A stretch of 34,702 nucleotides of DNA. Source: Psychrobacter sp. JCM 18901 (GTDB taxonomy: Bacteria > Pseudomonadota > Gammaproteobacteria > Pseudomonadales > Moraxellaceae). A model generated the notes under the pieces. It was not told the DNA's origin and did not search any database. It saw nothing but the letters and a program-made list of their open reading frames with translations. Each line of letters starts with the position of its first letter. Position 1 is the first letter of the stretch. The position numbers were made by a program, and so were the translations under genes. The stretch is taken from assembly GCF_000586435.1 (NCBI RefSeq), contig NZ_BAWH01000029.1:1-34702 (forward strand), given 5' to 3'. This document shows, piece by piece, positions 1 to 7,907 of the stretch.

Positions 1-28
1 GTAGCTGTTCAAAGCAATAATTAGCTGC

Positions 29-650
29 TTAGAGTAATAACGAATCGACATTGGCCGCACCTTGCCTGATAACTTCAGGAACGCTGCTAGTCATATCCAC
101 GATAGTAGTAAGCTTAGTTGTCTTTATACCTGCATTGATGAGACCGTCGATTTGATTGCCTAGCAAATCTTCAATCTCAAATGGGTCATCCAAAATATCG
201 TCTCGATTAGGCAAAATCAGTGAGCTGGTTAAGATAGGTTCATCCATCGCTTCTAATAATGCTTGAGCAATGGGGTTACTAGGTACACGGATACCAATGG
301 TTTTTTTCTTTGCATGCGCCAGTTTTTTTCGGTACGTCTTTGGTGGCAGTAAGAATAAAAGTAATTGGGGCAGGGGTGTGGGCTTTTAGCTGTTTAAATT
401 GCACATTATCAACTGTTGCATAGTTGGCAATTTCGCTCAAGTCGCGGCATAGCAAGGTAAATTGATGCTTATCATCGAGTTCGCGGATTTGCTTAAGCTT
501 CGCTAGGGCATCCTTTGCACCCAAACGGCAACCAAAAGCATAACTGGTATCAGTTGGGTAAATAATTAACTGATCTCTGCGCAATAGGTCAGCGGCTTGC
601 TCAATGAGACGTGGCTGCGGATTATCGGGATGAATATAGAAGACTTCCAT
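29..650 (-). CDS. yciO: YciO, Sua5/YciO/YrdC-family protein (frameshifted in this sequence)
   Basis: The protein opens with MEVFYIHPDNPQPRLIEQA and carries the YPTDTSYAFGC, FTLLCRDLSEIANYA and VPSNPIAQALLEAMDEPI stretches typical of YciO, a paralogue of the threonylcarbamoyl-AMP synthase used for tRNA t6A. The exact role of YciO itself is poorly defined in the family. The frame breaks at a T7 run (323-329; A7 on the coding strand). Reading it as A6 joins VPKK directly to LAHAKKKTIGIRVP and gives 206 aa, the length of E. coli YciO as I recall it. A second A7 run a few codons later (AAG AAA AAA ACC) is in frame as it stands. The start at 650 fits the family N-terminus. The frameshift is very probably a sequence error. 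Confidence 0.88.
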
Positions 651-882
651 AGTGGTTCCTTATTTTATAATTATTGGTTTTTAATTGAGACAAATTTTTC
701 ATTAGTTAGATGTAGTTCAATTACTAGATACATTAGAAAAACTACTCTAGAACTAAAGTAGATCGATATCTTCAAAATACTACTTCAGTTATCAGTATAG
801 CTCAAAGTAGATATAAGTTTAGTGGCAAGGCGTTACCAACCGTAGAAAATCGTTAATAAGTAGGAACGCTTAGTAATTTAAA

Positions 883-1627
883 CTAAGCGCTGGTTTCAGA
901 TGAAGAAGTGCAAGCGCTAAGTAACGCAGTCAGTAAAGTCTTAGCGTCACGCGGCAGAGTATGAGGTTTGGCTATATAGCTTTCTACTTGCTGATAGACA
1001 TCAATAGCAAAGGTGCTACTACTGGTGTCGAAGTCGGCAAACAAGTTATCTTGGGAGATTTGGAAATTTCGTCCACACGCCAAGGTGAATAAACACTCTA
1101 ATGCTTGAGGTTTGATTTCTACACGCTCAAATGCCTGCTGCTGAGCCGCTGAGCGTCCATCTGGCGCATACCAGTAGCCAAAGTCAGATAGTTGTCTACG
1201 AGCGTCACCAGCTACGCACCAATGACTGATTTCATGCAGAGCACTAGCAAAAAAAGCCATGAGCGAATTCAATTCTGGCAGGCTTATCATTTTGAGCTGG
1301 AAAATATTCGGGTTCATCATTGCTACGAACCAATATAACTTGCTGATCAGCGAATAAAGTATTAAATAACTGTATGAGCCAATCGGTAGCTAATCGTTCG
1401 CTATCAACTATCGATTCTGCTGTGTGAGTATTGTCAAATTGAGTAATAGACAACTCTTGCCACTGACTTCTTAATTCGTTTAAATACTCATCTTTATCGA
1501 AGCACAGTCTATTATTAGGAACATTTTCAGTATGACCCCTTAATTGAATAAGCTGTTGTAGCAACGAACTTGCTTCAGCAGGAGGAAGTAAGTCAGAAAA
1601 ATTCATTTTATTATCGGATAGATTCAT
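883..1627 (-). CDS. epmC: Elongation factor P hydroxylase (frameshifted in this sequence)
   Basis: This matches the YfcM/EpmC family, which hydroxylates the modified lysine of elongation factor P as the last step of its beta-lysylation. The diagnostic part is HGFFASALHEISHWCVAG with the HExxH metal-site motif near residue 131, followed by the FGYWYAPDGR and EIKPQALECLF stretches. The N-terminal ~80 residues are more variable and longer than in the E. coli protein as I recall it. The frame breaks at 1249-1255 (A7 on the plus strand, T7 in the gene): six bases give CAT GGC TTT TTT GCT AGT, joining HGFF to ASALHEISHW, for 247 aa. An in-frame ATG a few codons downstream (MNFSDLL) is an alternative start. 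It follows no obvious operon partner. Confidence 0.88.
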
Positions 1628-1808
1628 AGAGAAGACATTGACTTAATAAATACTAAAGACAAAAAACTTTAGGTAAAAGGTAAGTAGTAGAAGAGCTTAA
1701 GCAAATTTACTATCAAAAAATCTTAACATACTAGCGCTAGCAGAATATGGCACTTTCCGTTAGTATGGCAGGCAATATTATACACCGTTTTTATGAATGA
1801 GGCCGCGC

Positions 1809-2403
1809 ATGTCAAGCACTCCAGAAACTAAACCGTCAGCACCTCACGCTGACAATAAAAAAAGCGCCTGTATCTACTGGCATGCCTGAGCACATCTCCT
1901 TAGATAAGTGGGCAGACAATGGTTACGAATGGTCAGGAGAGGTCAAGCCAAGCTCGTTTGATCGTCTTGCTACTACTTTGAGTACTGAACATGAGCAGTC
2001 AGACATACAGCTCAACGCTAACTTGTATCGTCGCAACAACGTCTTGCATTTAGCATTTACTTTGACAGGTGATGTTTGGCTAACTTGTCAGCGCTGCTTA
2101 CAACCAATCGCGATAGACTTGTCTGATGATTATGACATCGCGCTACTAGAAAACGATAGTCAGGTTCGCCTAGTTAAAGATGAACAAGATTATTTATTAC
2201 TGGATGAAATCGTCACCGAGCAATCGCCAGAGCGTCTGTTACCATTTAAGAAGTTGGTAGAAGACGAGGTCTTGCTCAAAACCCCAATGGCACCAAAGCA
2301 TAACGATTGTGAAATGTCTGTTGAGCAGTTTGGTGAAATACCAGAAGAAGAGGAAGGTGAAAATCCTTTCGCTGCTTTAGCCTCGTTAAAAGGCAAACTA
2401 TAA
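1809..2403 (+). CDS. yceD: YceD family protein (DUF177), 23S rRNA accumulation protein (frameshifted near its start)
   Basis: YceD/DUF177 proteins sit directly upstream of rpmF in most Proteobacteria and are linked to 23S rRNA accumulation and ribosome assembly. The body shows the family CxxC (TCQRC, around residues 95-99), the acidic DYDIALLENDSQVRLVKDEQD segment and the C-terminal NPFAALASLKGKL. An uninterrupted frame begins only at the ATG at 1882, but the ATG at 1809 reads MSSTPETKPSAPHADNKK and then hits an A7 run (1857-1863). With six A it continues APVSTGMPEHISLDKWADNG without a stop, giving 197 aa. I therefore place the start at 1809 and treat the extra A as a sequence error. The distance to rpmF (319 bp) is unusually large for this pair. 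Confidence 0.85.
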
Positions 2404-2722
2404 GCGTCAAAATTATCTACTCAATGCATTTAAAAAGCCTTTTATCAGCTTTGTACAGAAGAGTGCAAGGCAGGGCTTTATTAATTTAATAAACATGCGT
2501 ATAATGTCCGGTTTATTGCATTCGAGCAACCTGTTGCTTGCTGATAGAAACTGACTGGGTAAATTTTTTTATAAGATTCAGCCTGAGTCAGTGCTTTATG
2601 TGAGTGGCAATCTATTTAACTAATGATGCTTAAGACTTAGGTTGTTATGATTATATAGCCTCTGTCAGTATCGACTTAAGCTGAATTTCAAGCTTATCCC
2701 TTTTAAGTATAGGAGCTATATC
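2404..2722 (+). promoter_or_regulatory. rpmF upstream region with candidate sigma-70 promoter
   Basis: This 319-bp gap between yceD and rpmF holds a consensus -10 TATAAT at 2500-2505. A weak -35 TTTATT lies at 2477-2482 with a 17-bp spacer. Just downstream of the predicted start is a 6-bp inverted repeat, AGCAAC-CT-GTTGCT (2525-2538), which would fold at the 5' end of the message. This suggests rpmF can be transcribed independently of yceD. Whether the hairpin has a role in ribosomal-protein feedback is unknown. Confidence 0.45.
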
Positions 2723-2906
2723 ATGGCTGTTCAAAAAAAGTCGTAAAAGCCGTTCTCGTCGTGACATGCGCCGTTCACATCACCGTATGGAAATTGCTGA
2801 ACTAAGCGTAGATGCTACTACTGGTGAAAAACATCGTCGTCATCATATGACTAAAGATGGTTTCTACCGTGGTCGTCAACTGTTCAAAGTCAGCCAAGAC
2901 GCCTAA
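2723..2906 (+). CDS. rpmF: 50S ribosomal protein L32 (frameshifted in this sequence)
   Basis: L32 is a small basic protein of the large ribosomal subunit. The corrected sequence begins [20 protein letters not shown] and ends [18 protein letters not shown], 60 aa, without the four zinc-binding cysteines found in some L32 proteins. The literal frame stops after seven codons because of an A7 run at 2733-2739 (CAA AAA AAG TCG TAA). Six A restore CAA AAA AGT CGT and the whole protein. The ATG has an AGGAG-type ribosome binding site (AGGAGCTATATC) upstream. No tracked reading frame covers this gene, so it is easily missed. Loss of L32 would be severely deleterious, which argues for a sequence error. 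Confidence 0.93.
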
Positions 2907-3004
2907 GACATTGGCTCTATGATAGCTTAGGCGAAGATAGTAATAGTACTGGTGACTATTATTGTTTTTGCCTAGTTATTATTAGTCAATAAGCTTTGAG
3001 CTAA

Positions 3005-3060
3005 AAAAAGCCAAGTTATTTCGCTATCATATATTATGTGGCTGGATAACTTGGCTTTTT
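3005..3060 (+). terminator. Intrinsic terminator after rpmF
   Basis: A long stem of AAAAAGCCAAGTTAT against ATAACTTGGCTTTTT, with a ~26-nt loop, ends in a T run. It lies ~100 bp after the rpmF stop and separates rpmF from fabD. It is nearly symmetrical with A and T runs on both sides. Confidence 0.8.
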
Positions 3061-3331
3061 GTTATTTATAACTAGACTTATTGCTTAATTCGCTTGTTAT
3101 TTTTAGTAGATTTAAAAATGTGCTGATATAATCTGCTCCTTTAATTTGGGCAGCGTTACTCTTGCTGTTTGGTTTGCATCCGCTATGATAATAGTGTCTG
3201 TCAGTGTATAGTTTACTGACAATCCGTTTTCTTGCATAAATACTTGAAGTAGCGGCTTTGTATAGCATCTAATAATATAATACACCCCATTGTTTTTAGG
3301 GATATTTCTAATCAGATAAGGAATATTGGTT

Positions 3332-4301
3332 ATGGCTTCTGTACCCGATATGGTAAAAAAAGCAACCCGCTCGTATCGCGGTCATTTTTCCTGGACAAGG
3401 ATCTCAAGCAGTCGCGATGACGAGCGAGCTTGCCGAAATCTATCCAGAGATACGTGATACATTTACCGAAGCGAGTGATGCGCTTGGTGAGGATTTGTGG
3501 GCAATCTGTCAGGACGAGGAAAAACTCAATCAAACCCAATACACTCAGCCTGCGCTTTTGACAGCTAGTATTGCTATTTGGCGTGTCCTACAACAAAAAA
3601 TAGAAGAGACGCCTTGTTATTTAGCTGGTCACTCTCTGGGCGAGTACAGTGCCCTGTGTGCTGCCAATGTGATATCGCTGGGTGATGCAGTCACTTTAGT
3701 ACATAAGCGCGGTCAGTTGATGCAAGAGGCCGTTGTAGGTGTCGATACTGCTATGGCAGCAGTACTAGGACTAGAAGACAACCGAGTCGAAAACCTGTGT
3801 GAACAGGCAACCGAACACGTAGAAAATGCGGTAGTCGGTGCAGCCAATTTTAATAGTCCAGGACAAGTGGTTATTTCGGGTAACGCTGCTGGTGTTAATG
3901 CTGTTATTGATAAAGTCAAAAATACTGGTAAAAAATCTGTTCCTCTAAAAGTGAGTGTGCCGTCTCATTGCGCACTTATGGAACCTGCCAGCAATGCATT
4001 GGCTGAGATATTAGCGGGTATCAAGTTTGATCAGGCAACCATTCCTGTTATACAAAATCGCTATGCACGCGTTGAAACCAGTGCGGTCGGTATCAAGCAA
4101 GCATTGACTGAACAGCTGAGCGAGCCAGTACTGTGGTCAAAAACTATGCAAGAGCTGGCTGATAAGCAAATCAATATCTTAATCGAATGTGGCAGTGGTA
4201 ATGTACTGAGCAATTTGGCGAAGCGTCAGGCGCAGCCAATCGCCAGCTATCCTACTGACAAGCCTGCCCGTCTAGAAAAATTATTGGAGGTGTTATCATG
4301 A
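3332..4301 (+). CDS. fabD: Malonyl-CoA:ACP transacylase (frameshifted near its start)
   Basis: FabD moves the malonyl group from CoA to acyl carrier protein, feeding fatty acid chain elongation. The corrected protein (322 aa) begins MASVPDMVKKQPARIAVIFPGQGSQ. It has the nucleophile motif GHSLGEYSALCA (Ser101), the GQVVISGN segment, the catalytic His in SVPSHCALM, and a C-terminal IECGSGNVLSNL segment. The open frame starting at 3417 is only the 3' part. An A7 run at 3355-3361, read as A6, joins the ATG at 3332 (preceded by AAGGA) to the family N-terminus FPGQGSQ. The stop codon overlaps the fabG start by 4 nt (ATGA), so the two genes are translationally coupled. Confidence 0.94.
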
Positions 4302-5026
4302 GCCGTACGATTACATTAGTGACTGGCGCTAGCCGAGGTATTGGCAAGGCAGTGGCCAAGCGTTTTGCCAAAGAAGGACACTTTGTCATTGGAACTGCGA
4401 CCACTGAAAAGGGCGCTGAGCTTATTGATGACTACCTTCATGATACTGGTGGTATTGGTCGTGTTTTAGACGTACGTGATACTGCTCAAATTGACAAACT
4501 GTTTGAAGAGATTGAAAGCGTCTATGGTGCGGTACAAGTATTGGTTAACAATGCAGGTATCACTCAAGATGGCCTACTGATGCGCATGAAAGATGAAGAT
4601 TGGGAAAATGTCATCGATACCAATCTGACATCGGTATATCGCATGAGCAAACGTGCTGTACGCGGTATGATGAAAGCACGCCGTGGCCGTATTATCAACA
4701 TTACCTCTGTCGTCGCTCAAATGGGCAATGCAGGCCAATCTAACTATGCGGCGACCAAAGCTGGCGTAGAAGGGTTTAGCCGTACGCTTGCACGTGAGAT
4801 TGGTTCACGCCAAGTGACCATCAACTGCGTGGCACCAGGCTTGATCGAAACTGATATGACAGATGAGCTTGATGAGCGTCTATTGAACTCTATGTTAGAT
4901 GCTGTACCTATCAGCCGTCTTGGTCAGCCAGAAGACATCGCTGCAGCGGTACATTTCTTGGCTAGCGACGAGGCCAGCTATATCACAGGCGCTGTGATTC
5001 CTGTCAATGGCGGCATGTATATGTAG
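4298..5026 (+). CDS. fabG: 3-oxoacyl-[acyl-carrier-protein] reductase
   Basis: FabG is the NADPH-dependent short-chain dehydrogenase that reduces 3-oxoacyl-ACP in each elongation cycle. The sequence has the Rossmann motif TGASRGIG (residues 9-16), NNAG (84-87), and the catalytic triad Ser137, Tyr150, Lys154 in ITSVVAQMG...SNYAATKAG. The C-terminus is GAVIPVNGGMYM. At 242 aa the length is normal and the frame is intact. It overlaps fabD by 4 nt and is followed by a terminator-like hairpin before acpP. Confidence 0.97.
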   Translation: MSRTITLVTGASRGIGKAVAKRFAKEGHFVIGTATTEKGAELIDDYLHDTGGIGRVLDVRDTAQIDKLFEEIESVYGAVQVLVNNAGITQDGLLMRMKDEDWENVIDTNLTSVYRMSKRAVRGMMKARRGRIINITSVVAQMGNAGQSNYAATKAGVEGFSRTLAREIGSRQVTINCVAPGLIETDMTDELDERLLNSMLDAVPISRLGQPEDIAAAVHFLASDEASYITGAVIPVNGGMYM

Positions 5027-5121
5027 TCAATATACGAGCGTTACATAGTTATAATAAAAAAACTGTGTGAACGAGTGTAAACTATAATAAAGGGTGCTAT
5101 AATGACGGATACTTTTGAGTC

Positions 5122-5150
5122 AAAGCCCTGTATGATAACAGGGCTTTATT
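5122..5150 (+). terminator. Hairpin after fabG, probable terminator
   Basis: A perfect 9-bp stem, AAAGCCCTG-TATGATAA-CAGGGCTTT, is followed by only a short T-poor tail (ATTAG). It may be a weak or partial terminator, with acpP transcribed mainly from its own promoter. Confidence 0.6.
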
Positions 5151-5197
5151 AGACATCAGACAAACTGTATAACATGTCATAGAGTACTCAGACAGCA

Positions 5198-5258
5198 TTG
5201 CTAGTCTGGCAAACGCATTTTATATACCATGCTATAGCGTTAAATAAGGCGCTATAGC
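5198..5258 (+). promoter_or_regulatory. acpP promoter and 5'-end stem-loop
   Basis: A sigma-70-like promoter has -35 TTGCTA (5198-5203), a 17-bp spacer and -10 TATATA (5221-5226). Its expected start near 5232 coincides with a perfect 9-bp inverted repeat, GCTATAGCG-TTAAATAAGG-CGCTATAGC (5231-5258). The acpP message would therefore begin with a hairpin, a position that often protects mRNA from 5'-end decay. That would suit one of the most abundant proteins in the cell. The promoter is sequence-based inference. Confidence 0.6.
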
Positions 5259-5297
5259 AGTTTATTAAAAATAATAGATGATAACGGAGTGATCTAC

Positions 5298-5534
5298 ATG
5301 AGTAATGATATCGAGCTAAGAGTAAAAGCAGCAGTAGCTGAGCAACTAGGTATGAATGTTGAAGATATCAACAACGATGCTTCATTCATGGAAGACCTAG
5401 GTGCAGATTCTTTAGACCTAGTTGAATTGGTTATGTCATTTGAAAGTGATTTTGGTATCACTATTCCTGATGAAGATTCTGCAGAATTGACTACTGTTCA
5501 AAAAGCAATTGATTACGTACAAGCCCAACTATAA
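5298..5534 (+). CDS. acpP: Acyl carrier protein
   Basis: ACP carries growing acyl chains on a 4'-phosphopantetheine arm. The protein is 78 aa, very acidic, and contains the [12 protein letters not shown] motif with the attachment serine at Ser38. The ATG at 5298 is preceded by GGAG at a good distance. The in-frame GTG at 5289 lies within the ribosome binding site and is unlikely to be used. It follows fabD-fabG as in many gammaproteobacteria, but fabF is not next to it here. Own promoter upstream, terminator downstream. Confidence 0.97.
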   Translation: MSNDIELRVKAAVAEQLGMNVEDINNDASFMEDLGADSLDLVELVMSFESDFGITIPDEDSAELTTVQKAIDYVQAQL

Positions 5535-5594
5535 TCTGCTACTTATTTAGCAGATTTATAATGCCGCTTATCTGATTAGATAGGCGGTTTTTTT
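5533..5594 (+). terminator. Tandem hairpins after acpP: stem-loop plus intrinsic terminator
   Basis: Two stem-loops follow in succession. The first, AATCTGCTA-CTTATT-TAGCAGATT (5533-5556), is a perfect 9-bp stem overlapping the stop codon and has no T tail. The second, CCGCTTATCT-GATT-AGATAGGCGG followed by T7 (5564-5594), is a canonical terminator with one G-U pair. The first may block 3' exonucleases. Confidence 0.85.
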
Positions 5595-5816
5595 ATGGGT
5601 GCGTGATTGTTATTTTCAAATGCAGCAATCGAATTTAACATTGACTACGTCAATTCAACATTATTCAACATACTATTACTATCTACATCGACTCCTTTTA
5701 TCTATACTCATAACAGTAAGTCGTAGAAAAAGACGCCAGTTAGATTTTCAGTATATTGTCTGACTATGTGTTTTATTAAAAGAGTGATAAATAATAATAT
5801 TTCAAGGAGTAGATAT

Positions 5817-6326
5817 ATGGGTATGTTTAGCTTTGCAAAAGATATCGGTGATAAGATTTTTAACCGTGATGACGAAAAGCATGATGCTAAGACAGAAACG
5901 AAAGCAGATGCCAATACACCAGTACAAAGCAGTGAGCCGAGTGCACAATCAGTGGCAAATATTTTGTTGCGCCGTATTCAGCAGCAAAACCTCAATATCA
6001 GTAACCTAAAAATCAAATATAATGGTTCTACAGATACTGCAGAAATCAGTGGTAATGCTAAAACTCAAGCTGATCGTGAAAAAGCAATTATCGCTATCGG
6101 TAACGTGCAAAACGTTGCAAAAGTTATTGATAACATCGATATTGAAGAAGATGCACCTGAATCTACAATGTATACGGTAAAGTCTGGTGACAGCTTATCT
6201 AAGATTGCTAAAGAAGTTTATGGTTCATCTGGCGACTATATGAAGATATTCGAAGCAAACAAACCAATGTTATCTGATCCAGATAAAATCTATCCAGGTC
6301 AAGTATTACGTATTCCGAAGCCATAA
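5817..6326 (+). CDS. BON and LysM domain protein, Kbp (YgaU)-like
   Basis: The 169-aa protein begins MGMFSFAKDIGDKIF after an AAGGAG site. It has a linker rich in Lys, Thr and Ala (residues ~20-45), a BON-like domain (~46-110, SNLKIKYNGSTDTAEISGNA) and a C-terminal LysM domain (~117-168, MYTVKSGDSLSKIAKEVYG...IYPGQVLRIPKP). This order matches E. coli YgaU/Kbp, a potassium-binding protein in the cytoplasm. There is no signal peptide, which agrees with that. It is monocistronic, ending in a strong terminator. The ion-binding role is by family only. Confidence 0.85.
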   Translation: MGMFSFAKDIGDKIFNRDDEKHDAKTETKADANTPVQSSEPSAQSVANILLRRIQQQNLNISNLKIKYNGSTDTAEISGNAKTQADREKAIIAIGNVQNVAKVIDNIDIEEDAPESTMYTVKSGDSLSKIAKEVYGSSGDYMKIFEANKPMLSDPDKIYPGQVLRIPKP

Positions 6327-6377
6327 TTCTAGAAGAAGCGTATAGAACAATAATATTTTAAATATGACATTCTAATG

Positions 6378-6409
6378 AAAAAGCCTCTTATTATTAAGAG
6401 GCTTTTTTT
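6378..6409. terminator. Terminator between the LysM gene and queG
   Basis: A perfect 13-bp stem, AAAAAGCCTCTTA-TTAT-TAAGAGGCTTTTT, has a T run on the plus side and an A run that would serve as a T run for the minus strand. It can therefore stop transcription from both convergent genes. Confidence 0.88.
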
Positions 6410-6465
6410 ATGTTGTACACTTCAAATAAACACTTTATCTCAGGAATATTTGATAGTCATAAAAT

Positions 6466-6517
6466 AATTGGTTAATTGGTTAATTGGTTAATTGGTTAAT
6501 TGGTTAATTGGTTAATT
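6466..6517. repeat. 8-bp tandem repeat (AATTGGTT)6.5
   Basis: Six and a half perfect copies of AATTGGTT run head to tail. The right end overlaps the last codons and the stop codon of queG on the minus strand (reading TTA ACC AAT TAA). The rest lies between queG and the bidirectional terminator. Perfect short repeats of this kind often vary in copy number between strains. Here copy changes beyond the stop codon would not alter the protein. Confidence 0.93.
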
Positions 6518-7663
6518 CTAGCTTATTGTGCTGCTCAATTAGGGCCCATTCAATATGCTCATCTAGCATGTCATTATGTAAGGTCAATTTAGATTTTAAC
6601 TGTTCGACTACTTCTAAGCTGGCATTAGCATTGCCAAGGCCAATAGCGATATTACGTAAAAAAAATTCACATAGCCCGTGCGTCTTAGCGGACTACCTTG
6701 AGTGTTCTTCATAAAGTCGGCTTCTTGCCACTGCCATAGTTCAAGCAAGCTACTATTGTCTAATCCATGTCTTGGTGCGAAGTCATCGACGGTAGTCAGA
6801 TTGGCATAACGATTCCATGGACAGATTAACTGACAATCATCACAGCCAAAGACCCGATTACCAATTTCGCGTCGATATTTGGTATCGATGACGCCATCAT
6901 GTTCGATAGTCAAATAAGAGATACAAGCAGAAGCGTTGAGCTCATGGGGCGCTACAATTGCTTGAGTAGGGCATATGTCAATACAAGCGCTACAACTACC
7001 GCAATGCTCCTTAACTGGTTTGTCATCGGGTAGCTCAAGGCTCAAAAATAGCTCACCGAGTACAAAAAATGAGCCAGCTTGCTTATTTATCAGTAGTGTA
7101 TGTTTACCTGTCCAACCAAGACCTGCTGCATCTGCAATCGGCCGCTCAAAGATAGGCGCCGAATCGCTAAAAGGTCTAAACACAAATTCTTTCTCTGAAC
7201 CGATATCTAAATGTTGCCATTCAGGAAGCATTGTTTCTATCTTCAAAGCCAATTGCTTTAAACGACTACGCATTGTCTTATGGTAGTCGCGCCCTCTTGC
7301 ATAACGCGCGATGATGCCTTTATTGGGATGATCGTTATCAGTGACAGCACGCGGTGTGGGTGCTTGAGTTAGATAGTCCATACGTACGCTGATGATGGTC
7401 TTTGCGCCTTCGACTAGCTGATCAGGATGAGCGCGCAGATCATGGTTGTTGTGCATAAACTGCAGCTGGCCCTCATAGCCTTTATCTAGCCACTTCTGTA
7501 GTTGTTCAATCTGCTGAGTAAACAAAGGATGATGCACAGATAAAAAACCACAATCAGTAAATCCTAATGCCTGTGCTTGTGCTGTAATCCACTGCTTAAC
7601 ATCAGCTGTGGTTGTAAATACAGTTGGGTTCGTAATGGCGATTTTGTTTTTATCAGTAGGCAT
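6504..7663 (-). CDS. queG: Epoxyqueuosine reductase (frameshifted near the C-terminus)
   Basis: QueG performs the last step of queuosine tRNA modification, reducing epoxyqueuosine with cobalamin and two [4Fe-4S] clusters. Both cluster motifs are present: CGSCSACIDICPTQAI and CDDCQLICPWNRYA. The N-terminal DUF1730-type region includes RMDYL, IARYARGRDYHKTMRSRL and GWTGKHTLLI. The frame breaks at an A8 run (6658-6665); six bases restore AAT TTT TTA CGT (NFLRNIAIGLGN) and a C-terminus ending QHNKLELTN, 385 aa. The stop codon lies inside the 8-bp tandem repeat. This is a +2 error. It is divergent from nnr, with 244 bp between them. Confidence 0.93.
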
Positions 7664-7907
7664 AGAGAGTAGGTGCTTATTAGATGGTTTTCTCGTTTGT
7701 TTTAATCAGATTATTCATATCTGACAATCAGAGATAATGTAAATACCGCTATGATAAGCCAGTGAGCAATGAGTGCAAGTATAAAAGAAAATAAACTCAC
7801 ATTCATATTGATACATAAGTCGAGATAAGCTTTTGCTAAGCTGATATGAGAAATAAGCAACCAAATTTAGATAAAATAAAAATTAGTAGCAACACCAAGG
7901 ATGAGTT

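Noticed and set aside
1731..1740. CTAGCGCTAG palindrome between epmC and yceD
   Set aside because: A 10-bp perfect palindrome is expected by chance at this scale, and no paired site or promoter geometry supports an operator.
3062..3268. 68-codon open frame on the minus strand between rpmF and fabD
   Set aside because: Composition is unlike a real protein, there is no ribosome binding site, and it starts within the fabD upstream region.
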